Under the pieces are notes generated by a model, which saw only the letters and a list, made by a program, of their open reading frames with translations, was not told the origin of the DNA and searched no databases. DNA of 64,000 nt from Hypericum androsaemum (taxonomy: Eukaryota; Streptophyta; Magnoliopsida; Malpighiales; Hypericaceae): the NCBI GenBank assembly GCA_963995505.1, contig OZ023181.1, forward strand, positions 3,571,487 to 3,635,486, written 5' to 3'. Each line of letters opens with the position of its first letter. Within the stretch, counting starts at the first letter, position 1. Made by a program: the position numbers and the translations under genes. Of the stretch, positions 1 through 11,900 are shown one piece after another.

Positions 1-609
1 TTGAACAGTAACACCATATTGGGCAAAAATCCCCTTTGTCCATGCAACGCAACATGTACAACGTTGTTTAGTACAGCACCCGACTAGTACAGCACCCGAC
101 TGTGTATGAGAAGAACTCTTGTGATAAGACTAGTGCAACACAACTGCATGTCATTCGATAGAACCTTCCGTGTATAATTTTGCATAATTTCGAATGTTAT
201 CAGTCCCGATACGTATACTGAATATACAGCGTTCACATTAAAATTCAAGATCTGTCTTTTGGACTAACTCATTTTTATAGTTTGCACACTTTTGTAGTAC
301 CTCTTTTTACTGTCGTATTTAAGTTAATGCACTTTCTAATGATACCTAAACAAAGATATTTCTGGTCCACTATTGAGAATATAGATTCCAACCGAATTGT
401 ATCTTTTGAACAAATACGATGCGTTACATAATCTTTGTTTCTTTTAATTTCATTCATCATGCACAGTACAGATACAATTATTTTCTTTTTTTTTGTACCC
501 ACAATAAAAACTGAACAACGGAGAATACTCCAATCATAAAAAAGAACTAAGAAGACTCATGACAACGAAGTTAGAGCTCTTTAATCTCAATTGTTAAGAA
601 CCACCGTTC
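1..609. other. Intergenic AT-rich DNA, no gene seen
   Basis: This is the downstream side of the minus-strand lipid-transfer protein gene. Open frames here are short and lack family resemblance or splice context. The part nearest 609 is presumably 3' UTR and terminator of that gene. A 13-bp phrase around positions 79-105 occurs twice in a row with slight change. I see nothing else I can support. Confidence 0.5.
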
Positions 610-1558
610 TCATGCTGATGGAGGAACTGTATAACCTGCCAAAATAATGTTTCAGAATGCTTAATAATATATTATTTAATTAAGGAAGAAAGTGCGTACG
701 GAAACTTTTGAGAGTTAAAAATACAAAACCCATCAAGCAATAAACCAAAATTTAAGGTACTCATTATATCACGGTCTTTACCATGGTGTTCTGTCCATTA
801 ATACATTAAATTTGGAACAACAAAAGTGCAGGTGGGATTTTATTAATTCTATTGTGGTTGAAATTCTATCATAACGTAGATTGAAAAGACTAATTTGAAT
901 TCAATGCAAGTCACAGCAGAAGACTGAAATTTAACAAAATTGTGTCCCAGTTCAAACTCAACATCAATCACGTAGCCTACGTCTGAATATAATGAGCGGA
1001 GGGAAGTAATTTCATTTTTATTACAACTTGATCCAACTTTTTGTATGTTTTCCATACTAAACATATTCTGTTGTCTCACATTCTTTTTCTTATGCTTTAA
1101 TATAATTTAAGATGATATAAAATTGCCCCCACTATCGAACTATCTTGCCTACTTTAATATCTCATTAAATTAGAATAATATATTATCAGTATGATCGGTG
1201 ATAGTTGTGATTAAATTAAATCGAGATAATTAATTAACTTACTTCCACATTTGAACCCGGGTTGAACTGTGACCCCACAGCTACGACCAACAAAGACGAG
1301 CTTGTCCATGCTGATCATCTTCTCAATCGCAGGCGTGACATACTTGCAGAGGCAAGGCACGTCTGCAACTCTCACATTCTCGCAGCAACTCTCGGATGGC
1401 AGCACTTTGGGCCCCGAAAGTTGCACATACTGCCTGCAATTGAGGACGAGGCCCGGAATGCTAGCCTCGCATCCCTGAGCTGACGCCTCGAGGATCGAGG
1501 CGGCCGCTACAATAGCCAACATTGCCAAGACCAAGCATTGAATTGCAGCAATTGCCAT
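610..1558 (-). CDS. Secreted lipid-transfer protein (8-cysteine motif), two exons
   Basis: Exon 1 is 1243-1558 and exon 2 is 610-635, giving a protein of about 113 residues. Residues 1-28 form a hydrophobic signal peptide ending ASAQG. The mature part shows the eight-cysteine pattern C..C..CC..CLC..C..C of the bifunctional inhibitor/LTP/2S albumin family, which binds lipids extracellularly. The 316-nt first exon ends in phase 1 at A|GTAAGT. A tiny 26-nt exon beyond a 607-nt intron restores the frame after a TTGGCAG acceptor and encodes YTVPPSA then a stop; this tail is typical of these proteins. Upstream in-frame ATGs at 1642 and beyond are rejected because a TATA box at 1659-1666 puts transcription start near 1635, and the 1558 start begins the signal peptide directly. 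Four disulfides and cell-wall location are known for the family; the lipid ligand is unknown. Confidence 0.88.
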
Positions 1559-1658
1559 GGTTAATGATCCAATATTTCTTGATATGAGATGTTTTGGGAT
1601 GTATGGAGTTGATTGGTTGAAGGGTTGTGTGGGATTTTTCATGGTGATTAAGATGCCA

Positions 1659-1666
1659 TTTTTATA
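1659..1666 (-). promoter_or_regulatory. TATA box of the lipid-transfer protein gene
   Basis: TATAAAAA reads on the minus strand about 100 bp upstream of the chosen ATG at 1558. The expected start site is near 1635, so the longer in-frame ATGs would lie at or above the transcription start. Confidence 0.65.
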
Positions 1667-2646
1667 GGGCAAGGTTAGGCTCACATTTAGGATGGTTTTG
1701 GAGTATAATCTATCCTATGAGTTGTGTATTAATTTTCTAGTTAAGAAGAAGTTGAGGAGATGTGGGAAATGGGAAATCAAATCTAGAGAGGATGTGCAGT
1801 ATCTCAGAATTTATGAGGTTGGATTTTTTACCCTGTTATAGGTTGAATTATAATCTAGTTTATGTTTGTGCATTATCTGGCATATTAAATTATACCGCCT
1901 TTAATATCAAAATAGATATGATGAGTGTTATGTTTATAGAGTACAATCTTAAATGTATATCGTAATCTTTGCCACATGAAATAGTGTCTGAATTCCAAAC
2001 ATGTTGTTGTCGTTGAACACAAAACATAAGAATTGAGGATTCTGTCAACTCACATACAAATTTTTGGATTTCGAATTTCGACAATGAAAAATTGAGTAGG
2101 AAACTGGAAATCTTTGAATATTTAAACTTCAGGTCTACTGGACCGTTTGAATTTTCTATCCTTTTCGCTTGTTAGAAACAGTGGTGGAGCAGGAAAACAA
2201 ATTGTGGGGCAAATACATTTATTCTTTTTAATTATTAATATTTTTGTTGCGAAAATACAAATTTAGTGGATGAGAAGTACATTTTAGTGACCATTTTGAA
2301 ATTAATTGAGGGTAACTAGCTACCCTCACAACTCCTCATGTGGCAAAACTACTGCTTAGAAGTCCGAGACTTGAATTCGGATGACTTATAAGCTCTATTT
2401 TTAAGCCAAAAAGTCCAAAAAATGTGAAAGTTGGTGTTCCCAATACTATTTAGTAATTGTTAGACCATTCTTATTTGTTAATGAAACGACAAATGGCTCA
2501 ACTTCCATTAGATATACAATTACTTAGACCGGAAAATGCTGCATAAGATAATTAGCAAATCCATATAATTTTTATTCTACCATATAATAAAAGCATAAAA
2601 TATGCATAACCCTGAAATTAATAAGTAAATAAAAGTGACGATCTTA
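1667..2646. other. Intergenic, no gene seen
   Basis: AT-rich spacer between the lipid-transfer protein promoter and the 3' end of the GASA gene. The part next to 2646 should hold the GASA 3' UTR. No frame shows a recognisable domain. Confidence 0.5.
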
Positions 2647-3531
2647 TTAAGGGCACTTGGGTCCTCCTCTCTTGGTCTTCCAGTTGTTGTAGCAAGGGCA
2701 AAACTGTTTGTTCCCGTAGGTTCCAGGAGGAACACACAGGCACTTTGCGCAGCATTTCTTGCAGAAGAACAAGCACGGCTTCTTGAAGGCCGTCGCTGAG
2801 CACCGAGACGTGCATCGTGGTCCACACTCTGTACAAATGATACGGGCTTTTAGCTCGCGCGGTAAGAGATGAGACGAAAAATTGGTACTCGAATTGAGGG
2901 TTATAGTTCAAACTTTGGAAATATATGAAAAATATTGCGTGGAATTAGGCAAATGAATTTTGGTATAATTTCACTTAAGAGTAAGTTTTCTCAATGGGTT
3001 TTTGACAATTAGATAAATTTTTACCTATATCTCCCACAAAACTATTTTTATAAAGAATTAGACGAAATTTTAATGATTATATAAATTTTACATTTATAGA
3101 ATTTGTTTTTGGGGCAACATTTATAGAATTTGGAGTGGTATAAATGCTGCTCACCTTGTGGTTTCAGGCTGCCTTGAGTGGCACCATACTGCACCCACAC
3201 ACAAAAAGAGTAGCCACCAAATACAATTATTTTCCACAATTTAAACAAGGAAAAATTTAAATTTAAAACAGAAGAATATAAAAAAGGAAGATTTCACAGC
3301 TTACCATTCCTTGAACATTGAGCAATTCTTCCTGAGAAGCTGAAATCTTGGTGCCAAGTGCCTACAAGTTGTGAATTGCACCAATCTAGTGAGGATGGGT
3401 CTAAAATAAATATATAAAAAACCAACTAATTGCATGTTAATCAACAATTATTTATGTACCTCAATTTCTCCTATTGACACAAGAAGAACCAGGAGGAAGC
3501 AGGAAATTGCAATTCTTCTAATACTCTCCAT
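2647..3531 (-). CDS. GASA/snakin gibberellin-regulated peptide, four exons
   Basis: Exons are 3460-3531, 3305-3361, 3155-3188 and 2647-2828; all junctions are GT-AG and the phases agree, giving 114 residues. Exon 1 encodes a 24-residue leader starting MESIRRIA with a hydrophobic core. Exon 2 is a variable linker, exon 3 encodes YGATQGSLKPQ, and exon 4 encodes the 60-residue GASA domain with 12 cysteines, including the signatures CVPPGTYGNK and CPCYNNW, ending GGPKCP. The closest resemblance I recognise is to the GASA4/GASA10 branch. Family members are secreted, heavily disulfide-bonded peptides linked to gibberellin response, redox balance and antimicrobial defence. The 13th cysteine in the unspliced frame (upstream TGTACAG) is removed by using the CAG|AGTGTGG acceptor, restoring the canonical 12. 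The gene does not show as a long open frame because it is split into short exons. Confidence 0.93.
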
Positions 3532-3608
3532 AATTTATAACTTTTTCAGTGATGTGAAAAAAATGTAATGAAAAAAACTTGTGCCAATCTACGAAGGAAA
3601 TGTTGGTA

Positions 3609-3614
3609 CTTATA
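3609..3614 (-). promoter_or_regulatory. Probable TATA box of the GASA gene
   Basis: CTATAAGT on the minus strand lies about 80 bp upstream of the ATG at 3531, a normal distance for a plant core promoter. Confidence 0.5.
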
Positions 3615-5185
3615 GGCAATTGTTTTGTTGGTTGGTCTTGGGGCCCACAATAATGGATAGGGCAGAAGGTTGATCATACAACTTGCCACTGTTGCTTTTT
3701 AATTTGTTAATTTTTATCCTTTTTGTGCCCACTCTGTTTTTTAAAAGTGGGCAAAAAAGAAAACCCTATTATCCTGGTTATTGGATGGAGAAAATCTACG
3801 TTTTATGGACAATTTATTTCCCCTTCATTTAGTGAGTTTGGAGGACATTGAGATTTCTTTTGGTAAAAACGTTAACTTTTTAGTTCAAATTAGGTACCAA
3901 ACTAACAATTTTTTTGAAATTGTTAATTTTATAAAAAATATAGCAGTCTGTCTCCGCGTGGTGCATTCAAATGAGAGACGACATGTAGCCTCCACTTTTT
4001 ACAATTTGTCGACATTTTTTAAAGTTCGATAAGCTCGTGTTTGATGTCCGAATCCACTTAAATTCGAAATTATGAACTGAACTGTAAAATCGGTGTCCTA
4101 TAATGACTTGTACAATTTTTTAATTTGGAATTCATGGCCCACCTATTCCACTGTTCCATGTGCAATCCTTTTGTGAGCTCCGACTCGGCCATGTGCAATC
4201 TTGTATGTTTCCTACAAAAAATGGTGAGTGCTTTTTGTGGACAGCAGCCGACCAAATAAAATTTAGCCTTAAAAGAAAATAATTTGCACCAAAATATCTA
4301 GAAATGTTCCTGTGCTTGTATATTGAGATCATTGTAAATTTTTTTAACATGACTCATCTTATAGAAAATGTATATTATTTGTAAATTCCTGATTTTTTTT
4401 TTTAGTTTGGGTTCTGTTCCAGTCCCTTTCTTCTATTTTTCGATGATAACTATTACAGATGAAATTGCATTAAAATAACAAATTCAGGTAAATGGGTGAG
4501 GAATGAACCAACATGAAATGTGTGAATTTACCCACCAAAAAGACTCGAGTAGGAAACTCAACCAATTTGCATGGGACAACGACGCAGGCAGACACATGGG
4601 CCAATGCCCTTTTCGCCTTTTGGTAAGAAATACATGTGCATTCCATAGATTAAAAAAAATGTATGTACATATTATACCACTGAGTACTTAAATTTAATAA
4701 GAAGTCTAAAGTTCGAATTCAAAAAATATAATAAATTTAAATTTGGTATGAAAATTTAAGTCATTTTTTACTATCATGATAGATTTAAAATCTAGATTAA
4801 TCAACCTAATAAATGTTCGGGATTTTGACGGAAAGAGAAATGCATGTGCATGTTTACTGCCAACTGGGCCAGAGGACTGCCAAGTCACATGGGTGGAGCT
4901 ATCTTAGTCCAGGTTGGGTCCCTCCATATGCTTAGGCCCGCAAGTACCAAACTTGTGAGAGTGGGCTCGAGCTCACCACCATCCACAACTTCTCTTGAGT
5001 TCGATTAAACCTTTTTCAGAGTATTTATTTCTCGCAACAAATCTCGTGTGCCACATCAGGGAAGAAAGGGTCCCCAAGTTTCAGAATTTGTCTCCCCAAT
5101 TTTTACCCAACAGATGCGAATTCTCTGATCCGAAGGATAAAAGTGTATATGGTACGATTGTACTCGTCATGAGAGATTGGTATCA
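3615..5185. other. Intergenic, no gene seen
   Basis: Upstream region of the GASA gene and spacer towards the PTM-like gene. The frames present are short and unsupported. The sequence is AT-rich without clear repeats. Confidence 0.5.
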
Positions 5186-5266
5186 AAGCTTAGGCCTCTT
5201 CTTCTCGGTTGCGTCAAACTCAACACCGATGGAGTTTCAAATAGTTTACGTGAAACAGAAGGTTGA
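5186..5266 (+). pseudogene. Tiny RNase H-like remnant of a retroelement
   Basis: The frame from 5186 reads GCVKLNTDGVSNS, which resembles the first beta strand of plant LINE-type RNase H domains (pattern VKLNTDGA), where the Asp is a catalytic residue. The frame stops at 5264-5266. No neighbouring reverse transcriptase is visible, so this is at most a relic of about 27 codons. It rests on one motif and could be chance. Confidence 0.4.
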
Positions 5267-5927
5267 AGACTTTTATCGCTTTTGAATGGAGGTTCGAATC
5301 TGATACATTCTTTACCTAGCTGAGATCTTGAAAAGTCCAGGAGCCCCAAATCATTAAAGAAAGTGCAGGAGCTTGAATGCTGAGTCTAAATGCCGTTGCA
5401 GATCAATTTCACCATATTGACATGGTTTAGACAACAGTTTGTATGGTTAGCAACAACAATCCGATCGACTTTTCGTCAGAAAACCGATGTCATGAGTCCA
5501 CGTATCATGTTGAAACTACATCGCAGCTGATCAGCTGTTGAACAACAGGCGATGAAATTAAAGCCCCGAAGCTTTTTAAACAGAGTTGCAGAACAATGAC
5601 GTAAAGTTTTGCAGACCTGGTCAGCATATGATCAACCTTGTGAATGGTTCTTCAGACTTCCGGATTGAAGAGGAGCTTCTTCACAATGGTTTAGACCAGC
5701 TCTGTAGCCTCAAATATACCCTTAATTTCCCATATTCAAATGAATCACCACGATGTACCTAAACTCCTGTGACGAACCTCGACAACATCAGAAGATCTAC
5801 AGTTAATCTAAATCTACAAGCAACCCAGCCTCTACTTTGGTCATCTCTTTCAATCAGGTGATGGATGGTGAATCTAGTGTACACTTTCCCAGCAATCTTG
5901 ATCGAGCAACTAATTCAATCCAATAAT
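5267..5927. other. 3' flank of the PTM-like gene
   Basis: Contains no supported gene. The stretch nearest 5927 should be the 3' UTR of the minus-strand PTM-like gene. Confidence 0.5.
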
Positions 5928-8900
5928 TCAGGTCGGTGGTGTCGTGCCGTTCTCTGCACCACTATGCTCCAGAGCTTCTAGTCCACTTCCAACCACATCC
6001 ACATCAATCTTGTAGGAAGAAGGCTGCAACCCATCACATAAAGTGACAACATTTACATCAACGAGCATGTGTTCATTTGAGCCAAAGCTCTCGACTGTCT
6101 TAAGATTGCTACCCGACAATCCCTCTTCATGAATTGGATCATCCCAAGGAAGTGATCCTTGACAATCCTCATTTGAGACTGGTTCCAGCAAAGGATCGGT
6201 TCCTTTGAATTGCTTAATTGCTCTCTCAGAAACTCCTATCGCAGGATCATTTTCTGCTTCTTCAAACACACAGTCATGGCTTGTTAAGACCGATGTAGAA
6301 TGACATACAGGAGATTTTCTCTCGCAGCACACATGACATCTAAATCCAATTAGCTTGTCCATATTCATCAGAGTAAGTCCAAAAGCTTCTCCATGAAACC
6401 ACTCTGTATGGAGAACCACAAAAATTGAAAAAAATATTCAGAGAACAGCAAAAAAAGAAGAAGAAAAAGCAATGCAGCCCACGAAAGGGATGGTTGATGC
6501 ACTCTAATCAGAAGCATAATGCCACTAGGAAGTAAAATTACCTCCGCACATCTCACAAGAAATGTATGTTGAGGTTGATGTGTATTCTGATTCACGGCAA
6601 AGATGGCATTTTGGTTGCTCGGTGATGACAGTCTCACAAGGACCAAGAAACCCTTTCGTTCTAAAAAGTTCCACGCGTTCGTCACATGGTTTTCTAGATA
6701 ACCGAAGCCCATTAAGCCAGTAGCTATGATAAGCCAAGGATCTCTTTTTGCGCCACAATATGCCCTTCTTTGGTTTCTTGCGCTTTGCTTTACTTTTCTT
6801 GACCTGCTTTTTCTTGGCGACTTCAAATTTTCTGCTTTGCTTTTGCAACAGATTATCCTGAGCTTTCTTAGCTGAACGAAGAAAAGGTCCAACAACATTA
6901 ACCTCAGTTTTGGCAATTTTCTTCTTCTTCTTCTTCTGCAGTCGTTGTGACCACGAAATCTTTGTTAAGGTTTTAATGTTTCTTAGTCGCTCCGATTTTC
7001 GTACAGCAGTAACCTTCTTAGATTTCTGCGACAAAATTGCAGCCTTCTTGCTCTTGGTTGTCCCATTCTTCGTTTGACTCGTTCCCTTGTTTTTGACAAT
7101 TTTCCCTTTCTTTGACTCAAACCTCCCCTTTTTCGATTCGACTTTCAAATACTTCCTATCAGCACACTGATGGCATGTGTAGATACATTCTGAAGTTGCT
7201 GACCCACCGGATCTCCGCACATGTCTTTTATGGAAAGTTCCTGGAATTTAAAGCATATACTGTTAAGACAGAGAACCAGCAACCAACAGAAATAATGAAC
7301 AGTGCACATATTACACCCGGTTTGGAAAGGAAAAGCTCTTAGGATGAAAATCAAGTAAAGAATTCCAACGGGATCTTGCAATTACAGTTGGATTTTGAAT
7401 CAACTAATTTTCTTCAGGAGGACATTTTCAGGAAAAGAGTTCAGTGTCCACAGCAAATTTCTTATCTTTTAACAATATCCTTATAGCACTTGGTCTGCCA
7501 AATTTCATCCAACGGTCTCCTAACAGTTATTGTCTTTTTTTTTTTGGGCTAAATAACAGTTGTCTTTAACTACGGACAGAACGTCTGACAACCAACAAAC
7601 AAATGTAAAGCTAAAAGGACTCCATGTAATTAATTCTTGTATGTTTCATGACAAATATCCCAATAAAGAGTAAGAGATCATCTCCTTACCTTTGCAATAG
7701 TGACAGCAGATAGCATCCCTGCCAACCAGTCAGAAAGGGAAAAAGTTCAGAGTTACTAAACTTGGGAAGAAGCGAAAGTAAGGAGGTCGAATTATGAATA
7801 AACTTGCTCATGATATTAAAACACCCGAAATCCAAATTAGTATGCGATGTGTCAGTGTTGTGATCTAACAAACGACTATGCAAGGCAAAGGTGTGGCGAC
7901 TAGTTTAACTGAAGTTCGTGAATGAGTGCGTAAGGGAACAGTTGGGACCTAACATGAATAGATGGAAGGCAAGTAAAAGAAAAATCTCAATTTACCTCAC
8001 TGCAACATCTTTGTCACAATGCGCACACTGATAAGACTCGAACCTTTCAGCTTTTGCAAAAAGATAAGCAAACCCTTTTTCTTTTGATGAATTTCCCGCG
8101 ACTTCAGTAGCCTTAAAAGGCTTCCTTGAGCTTTTACTAGATTTACGAGAAATTATTTTCTCTTCAAAAGCTTTCAAAAGATACAAAGGGACATGCGATT
8201 CATTTAGCCAATACTTCCTCTTCTCGCTTGATGATTCTTTGATGGGAGCCCCATTTTTTTTAACAACTTCAGGTATAATTTTTCTCTTGCCAAAATCAAG
8301 GAGATACTTCGTGCCTTCTCCGTCCTTGCACTTTCTACGAATGATGGCCTTCTTAAAATGCCTGATTGATTTCTTAAATTCCTTATCCAAGATAGACATA
8401 GCTCGGATGTTCTCAATCTCATCCCATCTAATATTTGAATCAAGGTCTCTAACCTACAAAAGGCAATAAACTTATTATAATTATGGACCGAGGGCCCAAA
8501 AACATAAGAATAAGCAAGTACAATGGCATTTTATCTACTGTCTTGATGACAACGAGCCCAAGAAATCCCAAATGTTAATAGATGATGAGGTCCTAAAAAG
8601 TGTGTGAAATTTATTTTTTCGTAGTTGTGCCGAATCACTATTATCGGATGTAAGCACATCAAACTTTGATGGAAAATCATCTGGCTCAGGATGGCACTTT
8701 ATTAAACACAACAGGAAATCTGTCGCAAGTGGGCAATGCTGCCAATCTGAATGGATGTGCGTGTGAATACCTCAACAACTAAGTCTTAAGTAGTTTGGTT
8801 TGGTTAACTAGCAAAAGTACAAGTGTAGCATTAAAAGTAAATGGGAAGAATAAGATACGTGATTCATAATAATTTACTTGTACAAGATGGTCATTAAGGT

Positions 8901-11900
8901 ACTAATCTAAGTTTACCGGAACAGTAGTTGACAGAACACAATATGAAAATGTGCACAAAAAGAGCTGTGTTATAAGCCACCACAAAAAATTGGTCTTTGA
9001 GAGTCAACTGAGACTACGTTAAGGAAGTCAGTGGTATATTTGAAACCAATGTCAACTCAAGGAACATCGATAAGAATAACTAGATTACGATGCAACTCAG
9101 CTAACACGGCTAGAGACAGATTGATTCTGGCATAATCCTGAGTGCATGCATAAAGCCACTTGCAGAAAATCTAGAGTAGAACTGCAATAAGAATTGAAAA
9201 TAACCATGATTGACAGTGAGAAAAGACATCATTTGTGGATAATCCAAGTACAATCAAGTAAGATATGTGGAAGGAAGGAGCTTCAGGCATGGAGTTCCTT
9301 TCATACCTCCCTCAATCGGCAAAGGACAAAGTTACTCCTATATCTATTTTTGTAGACCGGAAGGGAGAAACAAAAGAGTTATTAAAGGGAAGACAAACCC
9401 CTTACAGATTTGGCAGATAGTTGCTAAAGGCTTCCACCCTTTTGTTACTGAAGTAGATATTTTGCTTGCATTTAGATTTAGAGTTTGTAAAGTCTTGTCA
9501 CCACTTTACTGGCCAAGTACGGTGCACCGATTTGATGCACATTAATATAAAGCATATGTGATCTAATACTCAAAGTGGTATATTATCCTCTTATAATCCA
9601 ATTGTCCAATTGTTAACTGAACTATGGCAAACATAAAACAAGCCGTGGTTGTGGACAATGGTTTTCATTTTAGAATTGTATTGTTACATTCCATTTCATT
9701 TTTTTCTTATTACAATATTGCTAGATTCTGTCTACCTAACATGACCTTGAAGAGTAAACTAGGACTTTTTGGTCACTGGATTTATGATTCTCCTTTTTTT
9801 AATGCTTTAATGCTAAAAAGAAACCAAAAGCTAGCACATCTAGGATATTCCCACCTAATGGTGCAGATGCACAACAAAGCAGATGAAAGAATAAATCAAA
9901 AAAGGTTAAGCGGGCTGGACATACTTAGCATCACTGGTTTATTTGAACTTCTATCCAGGTAATCTAAATAGTTTCTCAAGGCATCTCAACACCCACATCA
10001 ACACTCTGAGCATTAGCCACAATCACATATTCCATGTCAAAATTCAAAAAATAGAAAATTTCTGGCAACAGGAGCAACAAGTTAGATGCCAAAATCACAC
10101 CCCACAGCACATACCAGCCAGTGTAGCACAATATGGACCAATTATTGCAATAAAGACCCAGAATAAGATAGGAAGTGACAAAATTGAAAGACTGAAGGGT
10201 CATGCCAAATATTTGTGAGGCCAAGAGCCACACATCCTTGATGCCGCAATGGAAAAGAAAAGAACAAAAACAAAGGCCAAGTATTTTGTCATGTCCTTCT
10301 CAAAAAAAGTATTAGCACCTGTAGAGCAAGTTGTTCCACAGTTACTGAGGACTCAACTGCAGCCCGCCAGGCAGCATATTTGATTCTCTTAGCTGGATCA
10401 GCATTATCAGGATATACCACGCCAAGTATTTTCTGGCACCCACCTGCATATTTCAGACAACACATTATCTTTAAGATTTCTCGGAAGCATAAAGCCAAAC
10501 TCGCATGTCGACGAACGAAAGGAATTCCTGATACCTTCTCTGGCAGCCTTGAGCACAAGGGAGTGAGGTAGAACCTTCCAATAGAACAGGTTGCGAGAAA
10601 CCCTGCCACCCCTCCACCAGAGCATGCTTAAACCACCATTTGGGTTTAACAATGGTTTCAATTCCATTTCTGAGCACCTGATCCTCTTCCTGCCAACAAT
10701 ATTCCTAGAAGATGCACGAGAAGAATTGACAACTATATGCGAAGCTGAGCCCATTGTGACAGCAGAATCCCTATTCTCAAACCAATCCGCTGAAAGTGAA
10801 CGACTAGGCAAATTCAACTCCAACTGCAATTCGCTCAAACAACACAAGTTATGGGAACTGTAGATAAATCCAGCAGTAGTTATGTGATCGAACTGAACTA
10901 ATAGAGTAATCACTATCAAACTACTCATAGTTTCAGATTCGACTCCACTAACGTGTTGGTAAATGCACATGCAAACATGCATGTACAACCAAATAACCAG
11001 ATGTTCTTGTCAAGATTATTGAGCTGGTTTGAGAAGTTAGAAAACAACTATAACAGTTTGCTCATTTAAGTTTCACAATCAGGTTCTTACAAACTAGTCA
11101 CAACACAAGGCAATGGTCTGATGAGAAAGAATCCTTACAGTAAGCAGTAGACTTTTTGCAGACTTTAAATCAGATGCCTGCTGAACATTTTCACGCCAGA
11201 GCCTAGAATAACAAGGGTCCGACCATGGACCAAGTAGAAGCCCTTGTAATCTATATTCAAGCAAGAACATGCTGCATAATACATCCTTTAGATGGCCACT
11301 ACTATCACATTTGGACTGTTTATCAGCCGCCAATTGTAAAGGCCCTTCGTTAAGGGGAACCATCCTCAAATTGAACAAGCATTCTGAGTCGTCAGAGTCA
11401 GCCCGGCAACTAAAGCACCATCCACAATTTTCTTTCAACACATCAGCAGACATATTCAAGAGATTTGACCGAGACAATCCAGAACACCTCTTCGTGATGA
11501 CCATCATCTCAGCTGATATTATCTCCTCCTCCGATTTCATGGGTTCTCCAACACTATTATCAGTTGGCTTGCGTATCAACGCCTCTGCAATTAATGCTGC
11601 TGTACGACCAAAAGTGTAATAGTTCACATAGCCAGTTCCAGGAAGCACTTTCTCCAACTCCGCACTCATGATGTTCACGGCAGATGACTCCCAAGCACTA
11701 ACCAACGATTCTATGTTGTTTTCTTCTCTTACATCTGAGCCCATAAATGTCAAAGAAATGTCCCCTTGAACAGGATAGCTTCTTGGTAGTTCGGAATGCT
11801 TTGAGATATAAGCTGACCTTGTACAATAGCTCGGCCCTTCTTTGAATAAATCCTGATTCCCGACACTTAATTGAGTCATTTCAGCTGATCCTTCTGAACT

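Noticed and set aside
2577..2911. Two overlapping minus-strand frames of 82 and 97 codons
   Set aside because: Shadow frames of GASA exon 4; the third frame has the 12-cysteine domain.
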